Positions 33,849 through 45,172 of a stretch of DNA of 64,000 nucleotides are shown here, piece by piece. The translations under genes were made by a program, and so were the position numbers. The DNA is from VAXT01 sp963850415 (GTDB lineage Bacteria > Actinomycetota > Thermoleophilia > Gaiellales > Gaiellaceae), in the NCBI GenBank assembly GCA_963850415.1, contig CAWKLE010000002.1, positions 62,001 to 126,000 of the forward strand. Reading direction: 5' to 3'. Each line of letters opens with the position of its first letter. The stretch's first letter is position 1. Below the pieces are notes generated by a model that did no database searches, was not told the DNA's origin, and was given only the letters and a program-made list of their open reading frames with translations.

Positions 33849-34687
33849 TTGCGCAAGCCCCGCCGGCTCGCTTCCGCGATCGCGTCGGCGAAGCGAGCCG
33901 CCGCGCCTTCGGCATATGCGAGGTAGAGCGACGGCTCCGTGACCTCGACCTCGAGGACGACAGGCCCAGGTAGGAGGTCGACGCGGGCGTACAGGAGCTC
34001 TTCCCGCGGGAACGGAACCGCGTCCAGGATCCTCTCGGCCAGGGCCAGCTCGTCCCGCGAAGGCTCTGCCGCGCTGATGCGCTCCTCGACGAAGAGTCCC
34101 TCGCCCGGCTTGCCGCCGAGCGGAAGCAGCGCGGCTTTGCGCACCGCATGGGAGAACTCACCGCCCACGTAGTGCAGGGCCAGCTCTTCCTCGTGGTCGA
34201 CCGCCTCGACGTACGGCTGGACCATCACGGTCTTCCCGGCCGCGTGCAGTCGCGCGACATGCTCACGTGCGCGCTCATCGCCGGCGTCGTAGCGGGCCGC
34301 GTCGATCGATCCTGCGCCCACCGAGGGCTTGACGGCAAAGGGAAAGCCGGGCACGACGAACGGGTGCCCCGCCTCGAGGAAGTTCGTCGGAATCGTCTGC
34401 GGCCCGAGCCCCGCGAGGTAGTGCTTGTCCGTGTTCCAGCGTAGGACCTCGGGTGAATTCAGGATTCGCGGCACGGACTCGGCCCATGCGACAAATTCCT
34501 CGCGCCGAGCCGGGTAGTCCCAGGTCGACCGCACGACTACGAGGTCGAACCTGTCCCAGTCGACTTCGACGTCGTCCCAGACTGCCGCGGCGCCCTCGAT
34601 CCCGCGGGCCGCCAGCGCCTCGATCAGCGCCGGCGCATCCTCGTCCCCGGCGGGGATCTCGGCGCAGGTGGCAAGCGCTACGCGCAG
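33845..34687 (-). CDS. ATP-grasp domain protein
   Basis: The frame is open from CTG 34687 (LRVALATCAEIPAGDEDAPA), matching the MRVALATCAE opening of this family; no ATG, GTG or TTG is available there, so the start may carry an error. Further blocks are DLVVVRSTWDYPARREEFVA, FPFAVKPSVGAGSI (ATP-binding Lys), TVMVQPYVEAVDHEEELAL and VVLEVEVTEPSLYLAYAEGA (metal ligands, with the usual N..EP.LY end). Members resemble the ATP-grasp ligases that add amino acids or make prokaryotic glutathione-like compounds. Its true substrate is unknown. It follows the M29 gene by four bases. Confidence 0.75.
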   Translation of the reverse strand: MRVALATCAEIPAGDEDAPALIEALAARGIEGAAAVWDDVEVDWDRFDLVVVRSTWDYPARREEFVAWAESVPRILNSPEVLRWNTDKHYLAGLGPQTIPTNFLEAGHPFVVPGFPFAVKPSVGAGSIDAARYDAGDERAREHVARLHAAGKTVMVQPYVEAVDHEEELALHYVGGEFSHAVRKAALLPLGGKPGEGLFVEERISAAEPSRDELALAERILDAVPFPREELLYARVDLLPGPVVLEVEVTEPSLYLAYAEGAAARFADAIAEASRRGLRN

Positions 34688-34691
34688 GACT

Positions 34692-35781
34692 TCAGAACGT
34701 CCACTCGCCGTTTTCCTGGACGACCTCGCCGTCGAGCTCGATCCGGCCGCCGTTGCGCAGGTCCTTGACCATGTCCCAGTGGGTGGCGCTCTCGTTGTGG
34801 CCGCCCGCCGTCGGGATCCCGGCGCCGATCGCGAGATGGATCGTCCCGTAGATCTTCTCGTCGAACAGCGTGTTCCGGAGGTGGCGCTGGATCCCGGGAT
34901 TGCAGCCGATCCCGAACTCGCCGAGCACGCGCGCGCCCTCGTCGATGTCGAGCGCCCGCATCAGCACCTCCTCGTTCGACGTCGCCGACGCCTCGACGAC
35001 GCGCCCGTTCTCGTAGCGCATGCGCACGCCCTCGACGACGTCCGGCTCCTGCACCGCCGGGAACTCGGTGAACGAGACGACGCCTTCGGTCGAATCCTCG
35101 ACCGGGCAGTAGAAGACCTCGCCGCCGGGCATGTTCATGTGCCCGTCGTCGACCTCGCCGTGACGGCCGGCGATGCAGAAGCGCAGATCCGTTTCGTCCC
35201 CGACGATCCGCACCTCGTCCGCGGCGTCGAAGCGCTCCTTGATCCGCTGCATCTTGCGGCCTTCCTCGTCCCAGTCGAGGAGGACGGCGCCGAACAGGAA
35301 GTCCTCGAACTCGCGGAGGCTCATCCCTGCCTCCTGCGCCAGCGCCGGAGTGGGGTAGCGGCACGTGACCCATGGGATGTCGAGCGCGAGGCGGCGGGCG
35401 ATCAGCGGCCGGGCGCCCCGTGCGATCGCCTTCTGATGTTCGAGCGGCAGCCCGACGCCGTCGCGCGTGTTCTCGGGGGCGCCGATCCTGATCCAGGCGT
35501 CGCATTCGTCCTCGATCTCGCACGCGGAGCGGCGACCGCTCGGCCACGAGCTCCGCCGGAGCCGTCTCGGCCCAGATGGTCTCGAACGGCCAGTAATCCA
35601 TGCCCGAGAAGCTGAGCTGGACGAGCGGGATCGCCTGCCGGCGTCCGATCGCGCGTACCACCTCCTCGACGAGCGGGCGCGCCTGCGTGCTGCCGACGAC
35701 GACGACCTCCCAGCCGGGCTGCGCGTCGATGCAGCGCTCGACGAGAAGGTTTGCGTACTGCTCAATCCGTGGATCGGCCAC
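34692..35781 (-). CDS. M29-family (AmpS/thermophilic) aminopeptidase (one frameshift)
   Basis: GTG/ATG-like 35781 begins MADPRIEQYANLLVERCIDA, the standard opening of M29 peptidases. After a shift near 35525 the frame is clean. Ligand-bearing blocks of the family are present: GHMNMPGGEVFYCPVEDSTE, GEFGIGCNPGI and TIHLAIGAGIPTAGGHNESA followed by THWDMV (metal ligands Glu, His, His, Asp). The enzyme removes N-terminal residues using two metal ions in the cytoplasm. It is divergent from dnaK across 65 bases. Confidence 0.88.
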
Positions 35782-35846
35782 GATTCCCCCTTGCTATACT
35801 CAGACTTAGATTTTTTCTACAACTAGGACTAAAGGAGCAAACCAGC
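35782..35846. promoter_or_regulatory. Divergent AT-rich promoter region between the M29 peptidase and dnaK genes
   Basis: The 65 bases include TTGCTATACTCAGACTTAG and TTAGATTTTTTCTACAACTA, the most AT-rich stretch nearby, then AAAGGAGC before the dnaK ATG. TATACT is a fair -10 box for either strand. I found no clean HAIR (CTTGAGT-N7-ACTCAAG) or CIRCE element, although hspR lies in the operon. A degenerate HspR site is possible. Confidence 0.45.
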
Positions 35847-37772
<1,926 letters not shown>

Positions 37773-37773
<1 letters not shown>

Positions 37774-38297
37774 TGCCGGAGGAGGTCGAGAACACCGAGC
37801 GAGGCTCGAGGAGCCGGAGGTCGACCGAGCTCGAGGCGCTCCGCAGCGAGAACGAGGAGCTGATCTCGACACGCTCCAGCGCCTCAAGGCCGACTTCGAC
37901 AACTACCGCAAGCGGGCCGCGCGCGACCAGGAGAGCCTGGTCGCGCGGGCCGGCGAGCGGCTCGTGAAGGAGCTCCTGCCCGTGCTCGACGACCTCGAGC
38001 GCGCGCTCGAGGCGGCCGAGCAGCACGAGGAGGCGAAGCTCGAGGAGGGCGTCAGGCTCGTCCACCGCCAGCTCGAGCAGCTGCTCGCGAAGGAGGGCCT
38101 CGCGCGAGATCGAGACCGACGGGCAGGTTCGACCCGCACGTCCACGAGGCGCTGCTCACCCAGCCGTCGGAGGCCGAGGAGGGCGCCGTGATCGAGGTGC
38201 TCCAGAAGGGCTACCGCCTCGGCGACCGCGTCCTGCGGCCGGCGAGGGTGGTGGTCGCGGGGCCGAAGGAGGAGAGCCCGAGTGGCGACGCGGCTAA
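37773..38297 (+). CDS. grpE: Nucleotide-exchange factor GrpE (frameshifted)
   Basis: ATG 37773 (MPEEVENTE) begins an acidic N-terminus. After shifts near 37800-37870 it continues DTLQRLKADFDNYRKRAARD, a GrpE coiled coil, then LVKELLPVLDDLERALEAAE and, across a shift near 38105, FDPHVHEALLTQPSEAEEGA and VIEVLQKGYRLGDRVLRPAR, the conserved beta domain. One spurious base at about 38291 hides both its stop (TAA 38295-38297) and the dnaJ start. GrpE releases ADP from DnaK. Confidence 0.9.
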
Positions 38298-39364
38298 GAA
38301 CCTCTACGACGCGCTCGGCGTCGCGAAGGACGCGTCGCAGGACGAGATCAAGAAGGCCTACCGCAAGCTCGTCCGCCAGTACCACCCGGACAAGAACCCG
38401 GGCGACAAGGAGGCCGAGGAGCGGTTCAAGGAGGTCCAGGGCGCCTACGACGTGCTCTCCGATCCCGAGAAGCGCAAGCAGTACGACGCGTTCGGCTCGG
38501 CCGACGGCCGGCGCCGGCGGGTTCCCGGGCGGCGGCGGCGACACTTCAACTTCGACTTCGGCGACTCTCGGCGACCTGTTCGGCGGGATCTTCGGCGACG
38601 TCTTCGGGCGCGGGCGGCCGGCGCGCGCAGCGCGGCCGGGCGCGGCGCCGACATCGAGGCGCGGTCAACCTCTCGTTCGAGGACTCGCTGCGCGGGCGTC
38701 GAGACGCAGATCCCGGTCGAGGCTCGAGACCGCCTGCCGCGAGTGCGGCGGCTCCGGCGCGCAGCCCGGGACGGCGCCGATCGATCTGCCCCGAGTGCAA
38801 CGGCCGCGGCGTCATCGTCGAGAGCCAGGGCTCTTCGGCCTCTCGCACCCGTGCCCGCGCTGCCGCGGCAACGGCACCGTGATCGAGAAGCCGTGCCCGC
38901 GCTGCCACGGCACGGGCCGCGAGCGGCGGACGAAGCGCTACAAGGTCAAGATCCCGGCCGGCGTCAAGGACGGCACGCAGATCCGCCTCAAGGGCAAGGG
39001 CGAGCCCGGCTACGGCGGCGGCCCGGCGGGCGATCTCTATCGTCGTCACGCGCGTCGCGGATTCGCCGCTCTACAAGCGGCGCGGCGTCGGACCTCGAGG
39101 TCGAGGTGCCGGTCACGTTCGCCGACGCGGCGCTCGGCGCGAAGGTCGAGGTGCCGACGCCCGAAGGGCCCGGTGTCGCTGAAGGTTCCCGCCGGCTCCG
39201 AGAGCGGCAAGCTGCTGCGGATCAAGGGCCGCGGCGCGCCGAAGCTGAAGGGCGGCGGCAAGGGCGACGTCCTCGCGCGCCTGAAGATCTCCGTCCCGAA
39301 GAAGCCGACCAAGAAGGAGCGCGAGCTGCTCGAGCAGCTCCAGAAGGTGCAGAAGGCCCGATGA
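38282..39364 (+). CDS. dnaJ: Co-chaperone DnaJ (frameshifted)
   Basis: GTG 38282 overlaps the grpE end; with the extra base near 38291 removed it reads VATAKNLYDALGVAKDASQD. The J domain has HPD in RQYHPDKNPGDKEA. A Gly/Phe-rich part follows, then zinc repeats CRECGGSGA, CPRCRGNGTVI and CPRCHGTGRE (CxxCxGxG), and a C-terminal domain to LLEQLQKVQKAR. Shifts occur near 38505, 38570, 38650, 38720, 38790, 39045 and 39175. DnaJ delivers substrate to DnaK and stimulates its ATPase. Confidence 0.9.
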   Translation: MATRLRTSTTRSASRRTRRRTRSRRPTASSSASTTRTRTRATRRPRSGSRRSRAPTTCSPIPRSASSTTRSARPTAGAGGFPGGGGDTSTSTSATLGDLFGGIFGDVFGRGRPARAARPGAAPTSRRGQPLVRGLAARASRRRSRSRLETACRECGGSGAQPGTAPIDLPRVQRPRRHRREPGLFGLSHPCPRCRGNGTVIEKPCPRCHGTGRERRTKRYKVKIPAGVKDGTQIRLKGKGEPGYGGGPAGDLYRRHARRGFAALQAARRRTSRSRCRSRSPTRRSARRSRCRRPKGPVSLKVPAGSESGKLLRIKGRGAPKLKGGGKGDVLARLKISVPKKPTKKERELLEQLQKVQKAR

Positions 39365-39634
39365 GCATCTGGATCGTCCATGCGTCTGCGGTGATCCTGA
39401 TCGTGCTCGCGCGTCGGGTTCGGTCGCAATGGCCGCGGTCAACCTCTATGCGGACGACCCCCGCGGCGAAGGGCGTCCAGCTCGGCGTCGCTCCTGGTCG
39501 TCCTGCGCTCATGCCTCGTCGGCGTTCGCCGTGACGAGACGGCTGGGAACGGCCGCGGCCGATCGCTCCTGCTCGCGTTCGTCGCTGATCGCGCAGCTCC
39601 TCGTACGTCGCTGCAGGAGGCGCGGAGCGGCCTG
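39361..39634 (+). CDS. Small membrane protein between dnaJ and hspR (uncertain)
   Basis: ATG 39361 overlaps the dnaJ stop (ATGA). It starts MSIWIVHASAVILIVLA, a membrane helix. After a shift near 39411 the text SGSVAMAAVNLYADDPRGEG and then VQLGVAPG...LLVVL-like hydrophobic pieces appear in mixed frames, which suggests two helices with a short loop. Frame disorder prevents a reliable full protein. An extra membrane gene in a dnaK operon is unusual, so it deserves checking with clean sequence. Confidence 0.35.
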
Positions 39635-40022
39635 ATGGACGACCGGCCGCGCTACATGATCAGCGTCGCCGCCGACCTCGTCGGCATGCACCCGCAGACG
39701 CTGCGCATCTACGAGGCGAAAGGGCCTCGTCACGCCGCAGCGCACCGCCGGCAACACGCGTCTCTACTCGGAGGCCGACCTCGAGCGGCTGCGCGCTGAT
39801 CCAGCAGCTGACGACCGAGCTCGGGCTCAACCTCGCCGGCGTCGAGCACGTGATCCGGCTCGAGGAGCAGATCCGCCGGATGCAGCGGACGATGGACCGG
39901 CTCGAGCGCGAGATGCGCGACGCAGATCGCCGAGGTGCACCGGCAGTACCGGCGCGACCTCGTTCCCTACGAGCCCACGAGCGCCGAGTCGATGCCGAGG
40001 ACAGATGGACTTCCAGAAGCTG
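39635..40022 (+). CDS. hspR: Heat-shock repressor HspR, MerR family (frameshifted)
   Basis: ATG 39635 (MDDRPRYMISVAADLVGMHP) opens a MerR winged helix: ADLVGMHPQTLRIYEAKGLV and TPQRTAGNTRLYSEADLERL are the helix-turn-helix and wing. A coiled coil follows (LEEQIRRMQRTMDRLEREMR). Shifts are needed near 39727, 39800 and 39920. The stop is not certain; one frame stops at 40020-40022, overlapping clpB by 18 bases. In actinobacteria HspR represses dnaK and clpB by binding HAIR sites with DnaK as co-repressor. Confidence 0.85.
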
Positions 40023-42496
40023 ACGGTCAAGTCCCAGGAGGCGATCGCGGCCGCGCAGGAGCTCGCGCGCCGCCGCGGCAACCCCGAGATCTACCCCGAG
40101 CACCTGCTGCTCGCGCTGCTCGACCAGGAGCTGCCGCAGACGCTGCTCGGCGCGCAGGCCGCGGAGGTGCGCGCCAAGGCCGAGGCGGACCTCGCGCAGG
40201 CAGCCGTCGCTCCAGGGCGCGCGAGCAGCAGCCGACCGCCTCGACGGCGTTCTCCCGCGTGCTCGACCGCGCCGAGGAGGAGATGCGCAAGCTCGAGGAC
40301 GAGTTCGTCTCGACCGAGCACCTGCTGCTCGCGCTCGACGTCGTCCCGCGCGACGAGCTGCTCGCGAAGCTGAAGGAGGTGCGCGGCGGCCAGCGCGTCA
40401 CCTCGCAGGATCCCGGAGGGCACCTACCAGGCGCTCGAGAAGTTCGGCCGCGACCTGACCGAGCTCGCCGAGCAGGGCAAGCTCGACCCGGTCATCGGCC
40501 GCGACGAGGAGATCCGGCGCGTGATCCAGGTGCTCTCGCGCCGCACGAAGAACAACCCGGTGCTGATCGGCGACCCCGGCGTGGGGAAGACGGCGATCGT
40601 CGAGGGGCTCGCGCAGCGGATCGTCGCCGGCGACGTGCCCGAGGGCCTGAAGGGCAAGCGCGTCTGGGCGCTCGACATCGGCGCGCTGCTCGCCGGCTCG
40701 AAGTACCGCGGCGAGTTCGAGGAGCGGATCAAGGCCGTGCTCGCCGAGATCAAGAACGCCGAGGGCGAGATCGTCCTCTTCATCGACGAGCTGCACACGA
40801 TCGTCGGCGCGGGCGCGGCCGAGGGCGCGGTCGACGCGGCGAACCTGCTCAAGCCGATGCTCGCGCGCGGCGAGCTGCGCGCGATCGGCGCGACGACGCT
40901 CGACGAGTACCGCAAGCACATCGAGAAGGACGCCGCGCTCGAGCGGCGCTTCCAGCCGGTCTTCGTCGGCGAGCCGTCGCGTCTCGGACACGATCGCGAT
41001 CCTGCGCGGGCTGAAGGAGCGCTACGAGGCGCACCACGGCGTGCGCATCCGCGACGCGGCGCTCGTCGCGGCCGCGGTGCTCTCCGACCGCTACATCTCG
41101 GACCGCCAGCTGCCGGACAAGGCGATCGACCTCATCGACGAGGCCGGCGTCGCGCCTGCGGATGGAGATCGACTCGTCGCCGCTCGAGCTCGACGAGGCG
41201 GAGCGCCGCGTGCGCCAGCTCGAGATCGAGCTCGCCGCGATGGGCAAGGAGTCGAAGGAGCGCCGCGAGCCGGTCGAGCGCGAGCTGGCGGAGGCCAAGG
41301 AGCCTCCGCGACGAGCTCGCCGCGCGCTGGTCGCGCGAGAAGGAGGCGCTCGACCGCGTCAGCGAGATCAAGCGGCGGATCGACGAGCTGCGCATGGAGG
41401 CCGAGCGGGCCGAGCGGCACGGCGAGCTCCAGCGCGTCGCCGAGATCCGCTACGGCGAGCTGCCGGAGCTGGAGCGCGAGCTCGAGGAGCGCGCCGAGCC
41501 CGACGGCGAGCCGATGGTCAAGGAGGAGGTCGACGAGGACGACGTCGCCGCGGTCGTCGCGCCGCTGGACGGGCATCCCGGTCTCACGGCTCCTCGAGGG
41601 CGAGACCGAGAAGCTGATCCACATGGAGGAGCGGCTGCACCAGCGCGTCGTCGGACAGGACGAGGCCGTCGAGGCGGTCGCGAACGCGCTGCGGCGCGCG
41701 CGCTCCGGACTGCAGGACCCGAACCGCCCGATCGGCTCGTTCGTCTTCCTCGGCCCGACCGGCGTGGGCAAGACCGAGCTCGCCCGCGCGCTCGCCGAGT
41801 TCATGTTCGACGACGACCGGGCCATGGTCCGGCTGGACATGTCCGAGTACCAGGAGAAGCACACGGTCTCGCGGCTCGTCGGCGCGCCGCCGGGCTACGT
41901 CGGCTACGAGGAGGGCGGCCAGCTGACCGAGGCGGTTCGGCGCCGCCCGTACTCGGTCGTCCTGCTCGACGAGATCGAGAAGGCGCATCCGGAGGTGTTC
42001 AACATCCTGCTCCAGGTGCTCGACGACGGGCGCCTGACCGACGGCCAGGGCCGCACCGTCGACTTCCGGAACACGGTGCTGATCATGACCTCGAACGTGC
42101 CGTCCGAGGACGCGATGCGCGAGACGTTCCGGCCGGAGTTCCTGAACCGGATCGACGAGATCGTCGAGTTCGAGCCGCTGACGCCGCGAGCAGATCGGCG
42201 AGATCGTCGAGCTGCAGCTCGCGCGGCTGCGCGAGCGGCTCGCCGAGCGGGGCCTGTCCCTCGAGCTGACCGACGCTGCGAAGGAGCACCTCGCCGAGGC
42301 CGGCTGGGATCCGACCTACGGCGCGCGGCCGCTGAAGCGGGCGATCCAGCGCCTGGTCGAGAACCCGCTCGCGCTGCGGCTGCTCGAGGGCGAGTTCGAG
42401 GAAGGCGACGGCGCGTCGACGTCGGACGTGGACGTACGTTCGGCGGTCGTGCCGCATCGAGCGGCAGCCGTCGGACGCTCGCCCAGCCGGCGATGA
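40005..42496 (+). CDS. clpB: ClpB-type AAA+ disaggregase (frameshifted)
   Basis: ATG 40005 begins MDFQKLTVKSQEAIAAAQEL, the ClpB N-domain. Two AAA modules follow: Walker A GDPGVGKTAIVEG (about 40570-40610) and GPTGVGKTELARALAEF (about 41755-41805). Between them is the long coiled-coil M domain (VRQLEIELAAMGKESKERRE...), which separates ClpB from ClpA/ClpC. RPEFLNRIDEIVEF marks the second sensor. Shifts lie near 40205, 40420, 40980, 41155, 41305, 41575, 42190 and 42420. It ends in an ATGA overlap with clpS. It dissolves aggregates with DnaK. Confidence 0.92.
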
Positions 42497-42793
42497 GCAC
42501 GATCGTCGCCCCGGCCGAGGTCGAGGTCCGCGAGCCGGTCGTCGACGAGGACTGGCAGGAAGAGCGGCCGTGGGTCGTGATCGTCTGGAACGACCCGATC
42601 AACCTCATGTCGTACGTCACGCTCGTCTTCCAGAAGCTCTTCGGCTTCAGCCTCGCACAAGGCGACAAAGCTCATGCTCCAGGTGCACAACGAGGGCAAG
42701 GCGGTCGTCTCCAGCGGGAACCGCGAGAAGTCCGAGCTCGACGTCGCGCGGCTGCACGCGCACGGGCTCTGGGCGACGATGCAGCAGGACTGA
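42493..42793 (+). CDS. clpS: ClpS adaptor protein (one frameshift)
   Basis: ATG 42493 overlaps the clpB stop. It encodes RPWVVIVWNDPINLMSYVTL and VFQKLFGFS, the ClpS fold with the substrate-pocket strand. One base change near 42655-42665 joins KLMLQVHNEGKAVVSSGNRE and KSELDVARLHAHGLWATMQQ, ending at 42791-42793. ClpS hands N-degron proteins to ClpAP/ClpCP proteases. Usually its partner is ClpC or ClpA; here the neighbouring gene looks like ClpB, so the adaptor may serve an unlinked Clp. Confidence 0.88.
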
Positions 42794-43256
42794 GTGTTCG
42801 CGCGACGGCAGTTCGAGCGCAAGGGGGATCGCGTGCGGCTGCGGCTCGACGTGCACGAGCGGCTTCTCCTGAGCGACCTCCTCGACGAGCTCGAGCGCCT
42901 GCTCGACGACCCGGACGACCCAGAGCTGCGCCGGCTCTTCCCGCCTGCGTATTCCGATCGCGAGAACGACGAGCAGTACCGCTCGCTCGTCCGCGACCAG
43001 CTCGTGTCCGGCCGGTCGAAGGCTCTTGCGACCGTGCGCGCGGACCCTTGCCGGAGAGACGCTCGAGCTCGACCAGGCGGAGCAGTGGCTGCGAGCGCTG
43101 AACGACATGCGCCTCGTGCTTGGGACGCGCTGGGACGTGACCGAGCAGCTGGACTACGGGAAGCTCGACCTGAAGGAGCCTCGCGGCCGCGAGCTCGCGG
43201 TCTACGGCTACCTGTCCTGGCTCCAGGAGCAGCTCGTCGAGGCGCTGCAGCCCTAG
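42794..43256 (+). CDS. DUF2017 family protein (one frameshift)
   Basis: GTG 42794 directly follows the clpS stop. The first 80 residues (VFARRQFERKGDRVRLRLDV) and, after a shift near 43045, the end part AGETLELDQAEQWLRALNDM followed by RLVLGTRWDVTEQ and GYLSWLQEQLVEAL match the helical DUF2017 family that accompanies clpS in actinobacteria. The function is unknown. The clpS linkage suggests a role in regulated proteolysis. Confidence 0.8.
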
Positions 43257-43270
43257 ATACGGTCCCGCGC

Positions 43271-44032
43271 GTGTCTCAGCCAACGATGGAGGTTTCGCCG
43301 GCCGAGCGGACCGTCGGCCAGCTGATCGCCGACGCGATCAAGCTCTACGGGCACCGGTTCTGGCGCGTGCTCGGGCTCGGGATCCCGGCGTCCGCCTTCA
43401 CGATCGGCGCCTCGTTCCTCGATGGAGGCGCGCGCGTCGGGTACGGGGTCGTCCTCGGGCCGTTCGCGCTCGCGCTCAGTTACGTCTGGGCAGTTGCTGT
43501 CGCGACCGATGCGCGGAACGCGAGAGGTCGGGCGCTCCTCGTCGGTGCGATTGCTTTCCTGCCGCTCGCCGCGTCGCGCGTGCTCGTCTTCACGGGCGTC
43601 TACTTCGTCGCGCTCGCGTGGTTCGCGCTCGTCGGGCTCGCAGTACCGAGCGTGCTCGTCGAAGAGCGCGGCCTGCGGGACGCGCTCCAGCACGGGCTCA
43701 GGCTCGCGCGCGCCGACTTCGTGCACGCGTTCGGCACCGTGGCCGCGCTCGCGATCGTCGTCATCGTCTCGATCTTCTCGCTCTCGCTCATGCTCGCAGG
43801 CTTCGGGGCTCAGAGCATCACGATCTCCGCCGCGCTCGCGGTCGTCGTCATGTCGCCGCTCTTCTTCCTCGGGTGCGCTCTTCTCTATCTCGACCAGGAG
43901 GCCCGGTTAGAGTCGGGCTCACCACGACGAAGGAGGCGCGATGCCCGTCTACATCATGCTGTCGAGCCTGACCGCGCAGGGCGTGCAGACGCTGAAGTCG
44001 AACCCGGACCGGCTGCGCGAGGTGAACCGTGA
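43271..44032 (+). CDS. Polytopic membrane protein, GlpM/Yip-like layout
   Basis: GTG 43271 gives MEVSPAERTVGQLIADAIKL at its start region, then about six helices (FTIGASFLDGGARVGYGVVL, ALALSYVWAVAVATDA, RVLVFTGVYFVALAWFALVG, TVAALAIVVIVSIFSLSLML and others). A loop with VPSVLVEERGLRDALQHGLR resembles membrane proteins that carry a GLYR/DUF7544-type fold. The frame stays open to 44032, overlapping the GYD gene by 92 bases; the native end is likely near 43910-43940 with an indel. No function is known. Confidence 0.55.
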   Translation: MSQPTMEVSPAERTVGQLIADAIKLYGHRFWRVLGLGIPASAFTIGASFLDGGARVGYGVVLGPFALALSYVWAVAVATDARNARGRALLVGAIAFLPLAASRVLVFTGVYFVALAWFALVGLAVPSVLVEERGLRDALQHGLRLARADFVHAFGTVAALAIVVIVSIFSLSLMLAGFGAQSITISAALAVVVMSPLFFLGCALLYLDQEARLESGSPRRRRRDARLHHAVEPDRAGRADAEVEPGPAARGEP

Positions 44033-44225
44033 CGTCGAGGAGCTCGGCGCCAAGGTGCTGCACCAGTGGGCGACGCTCGGCCCGTTCGACTTCGTGAACG
44101 TCGTCGAGGCGCCCGACGCCGCGACGATCGCCCGTGTGTCGATCGCCCTGGGGGCGCGCGGGAGCGCCAAGCTCCAGACGCTGACGGCGCTCGAGATCGA
44201 GGACTTTCTCGGCGCGGTCAGCTAA
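43941..44225 (+). CDS. GYD-domain protein
   Basis: After GAAGGAGGCGCG the ATG at 43941 encodes 94 residues, MPVYIMLSSLTAQGVQTLKS. The pattern of an alternating beta-alpha fold with TLGPFDFVNVVEAPDAATIA, where GPFD stands in for the family GxYD, matches the GYD (DUF3303-like) family, ferredoxin-like small proteins of unknown role. The frame is intact. It ends four bases into the convergent psuG stop. Confidence 0.8.
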   Translation: MPVYIMLSSLTAQGVQTLKSNPDRLREVNRDVEELGAKVLHQWATLGPFDFVNVVEAPDAATIARVSIALGARGSAKLQTLTALEIEDFLGAVS

Positions 44226-45106
44226 GACTCGGCCGCCCGATAGGCGACTGCGACCTCGGCCGCGAGCCGGGCGTTTGCGAGCACGAGCTCGCGGTTGACG
44301 TGGAGGGTTCGGCCGCCGCTTCGCTCGTGCAGGCGTCCGAGCACGAACGGCGTCACCGCCGGCCCGGTGACTCTCTGCTCGTCTGCCGCGGCCAGCGCCT
44401 CCTCGATCAACGGCTCCACGTCGTCGATGCTCTCGGGGGGCGGCTGGACGAGCAGGAGCGCCGAATGGCGCTTTAGGCGCCAGTGCGTGCGCGCGAGCTC
44501 GGCCGCCTCCTCGGCGCTCTCGACTCGCGCCGGGAGCGGCGGTCCGCCGTGTGCGGTGTAGAAGAGAGGCAGCTCGTCCGTCCGTAGTCCGACGACCGGG
44601 ATGCCGAGCGTCTCGAGAAGCTCCATGGTCGCCGGGACGTCGAGCAGCGACTTGATGCCTGACGAGACCACGAGCGCCTCTGTCCGCGCCAGCTCGCCGA
44701 GGTCGGCGGAGACGTCCATGCGGTCGCCCCGGTGCACGCCGCCGATGCCCCCCGTGCCGAGGAATCCGATCCCTGCGGCACGGCAGGCGGCGAGCGTGCC
44801 GCCGACGGTCGTCGCACCCACAGCGTCCTGGACGACTGCGGCAGCGACGTCGCGCGGCCCCACCTTGCGCGCTTCGGGCGTGAACCGTTCGAGCTCGGAG
44901 TCCGAGAGCCCGACCCGGAGCGCGCCGTCGAGAACGCCCACGGTCGCCGGCACGGCGCCGGCGTCACGGACGGCCTGCGCCGACGCGAGACCCACCGCGA
45001 GGCCCTCGCCGGGCGGGAACCCGTGCGCGACGAGCGTCGTCTCGAGGGCAACCACGGCCCCCCGGCGGCGAAGCGCTTCCTCGACTTCCGTCGAGATTTC
45101 GATCAT
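44222..45106 (-). CDS. psuG: Pseudouridine-5'-phosphate glycosidase
   Basis: ATG 45106 gives 294 residues with family blocks VVALETTLVAHGFP, VPATVGVLDGALRVGL, AVVQDAVGATTVGGTLAACR, GIGFLGTGGIGGVHRG and GIKSLLDVPATMELLETLGI. The enzyme splits pseudouridine 5'-phosphate into uracil and ribose 5-phosphate in the cytoplasm. A PfkB-family kinase on the same strand, two genes upstream, fits the pseudouridine kinase that supplies its substrate. The frame is clean. Confidence 0.92.
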   Translation of the reverse strand: MIEISTEVEEALRRRGAVVALETTLVAHGFPPGEGLAVGLASAQAVRDAGAVPATVGVLDGALRVGLSDSELERFTPEARKVGPRDVAAAVVQDAVGATTVGGTLAACRAAGIGFLGTGGIGGVHRGDRMDVSADLGELARTEALVVSSGIKSLLDVPATMELLETLGIPVVGLRTDELPLFYTAHGGPPLPARVESAEEAAELARTHWRLKRHSALLLVQPPPESIDDVEPLIEEALAAADEQRVTGPAVTPFVLGRLHERSGGRTLHVNRELVLANARLAAEVAVAYRAAES

Positions 45107-45172
45107 GCGCCCAATCTTCCCGGAAGCGACCCTCCGGGCGCTGTGTGGGCGCCCGGAGAGTGCTTGATCCGA

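Noticed and set aside
35782..35846. HAIR or CIRCE heat-shock operator before dnaK
   Set aside because: Neither CTTGAGT-N7-ACTCAAG nor TTAGCACTC-N9-GAGTGCTAA is present; only weak partial strings occur.
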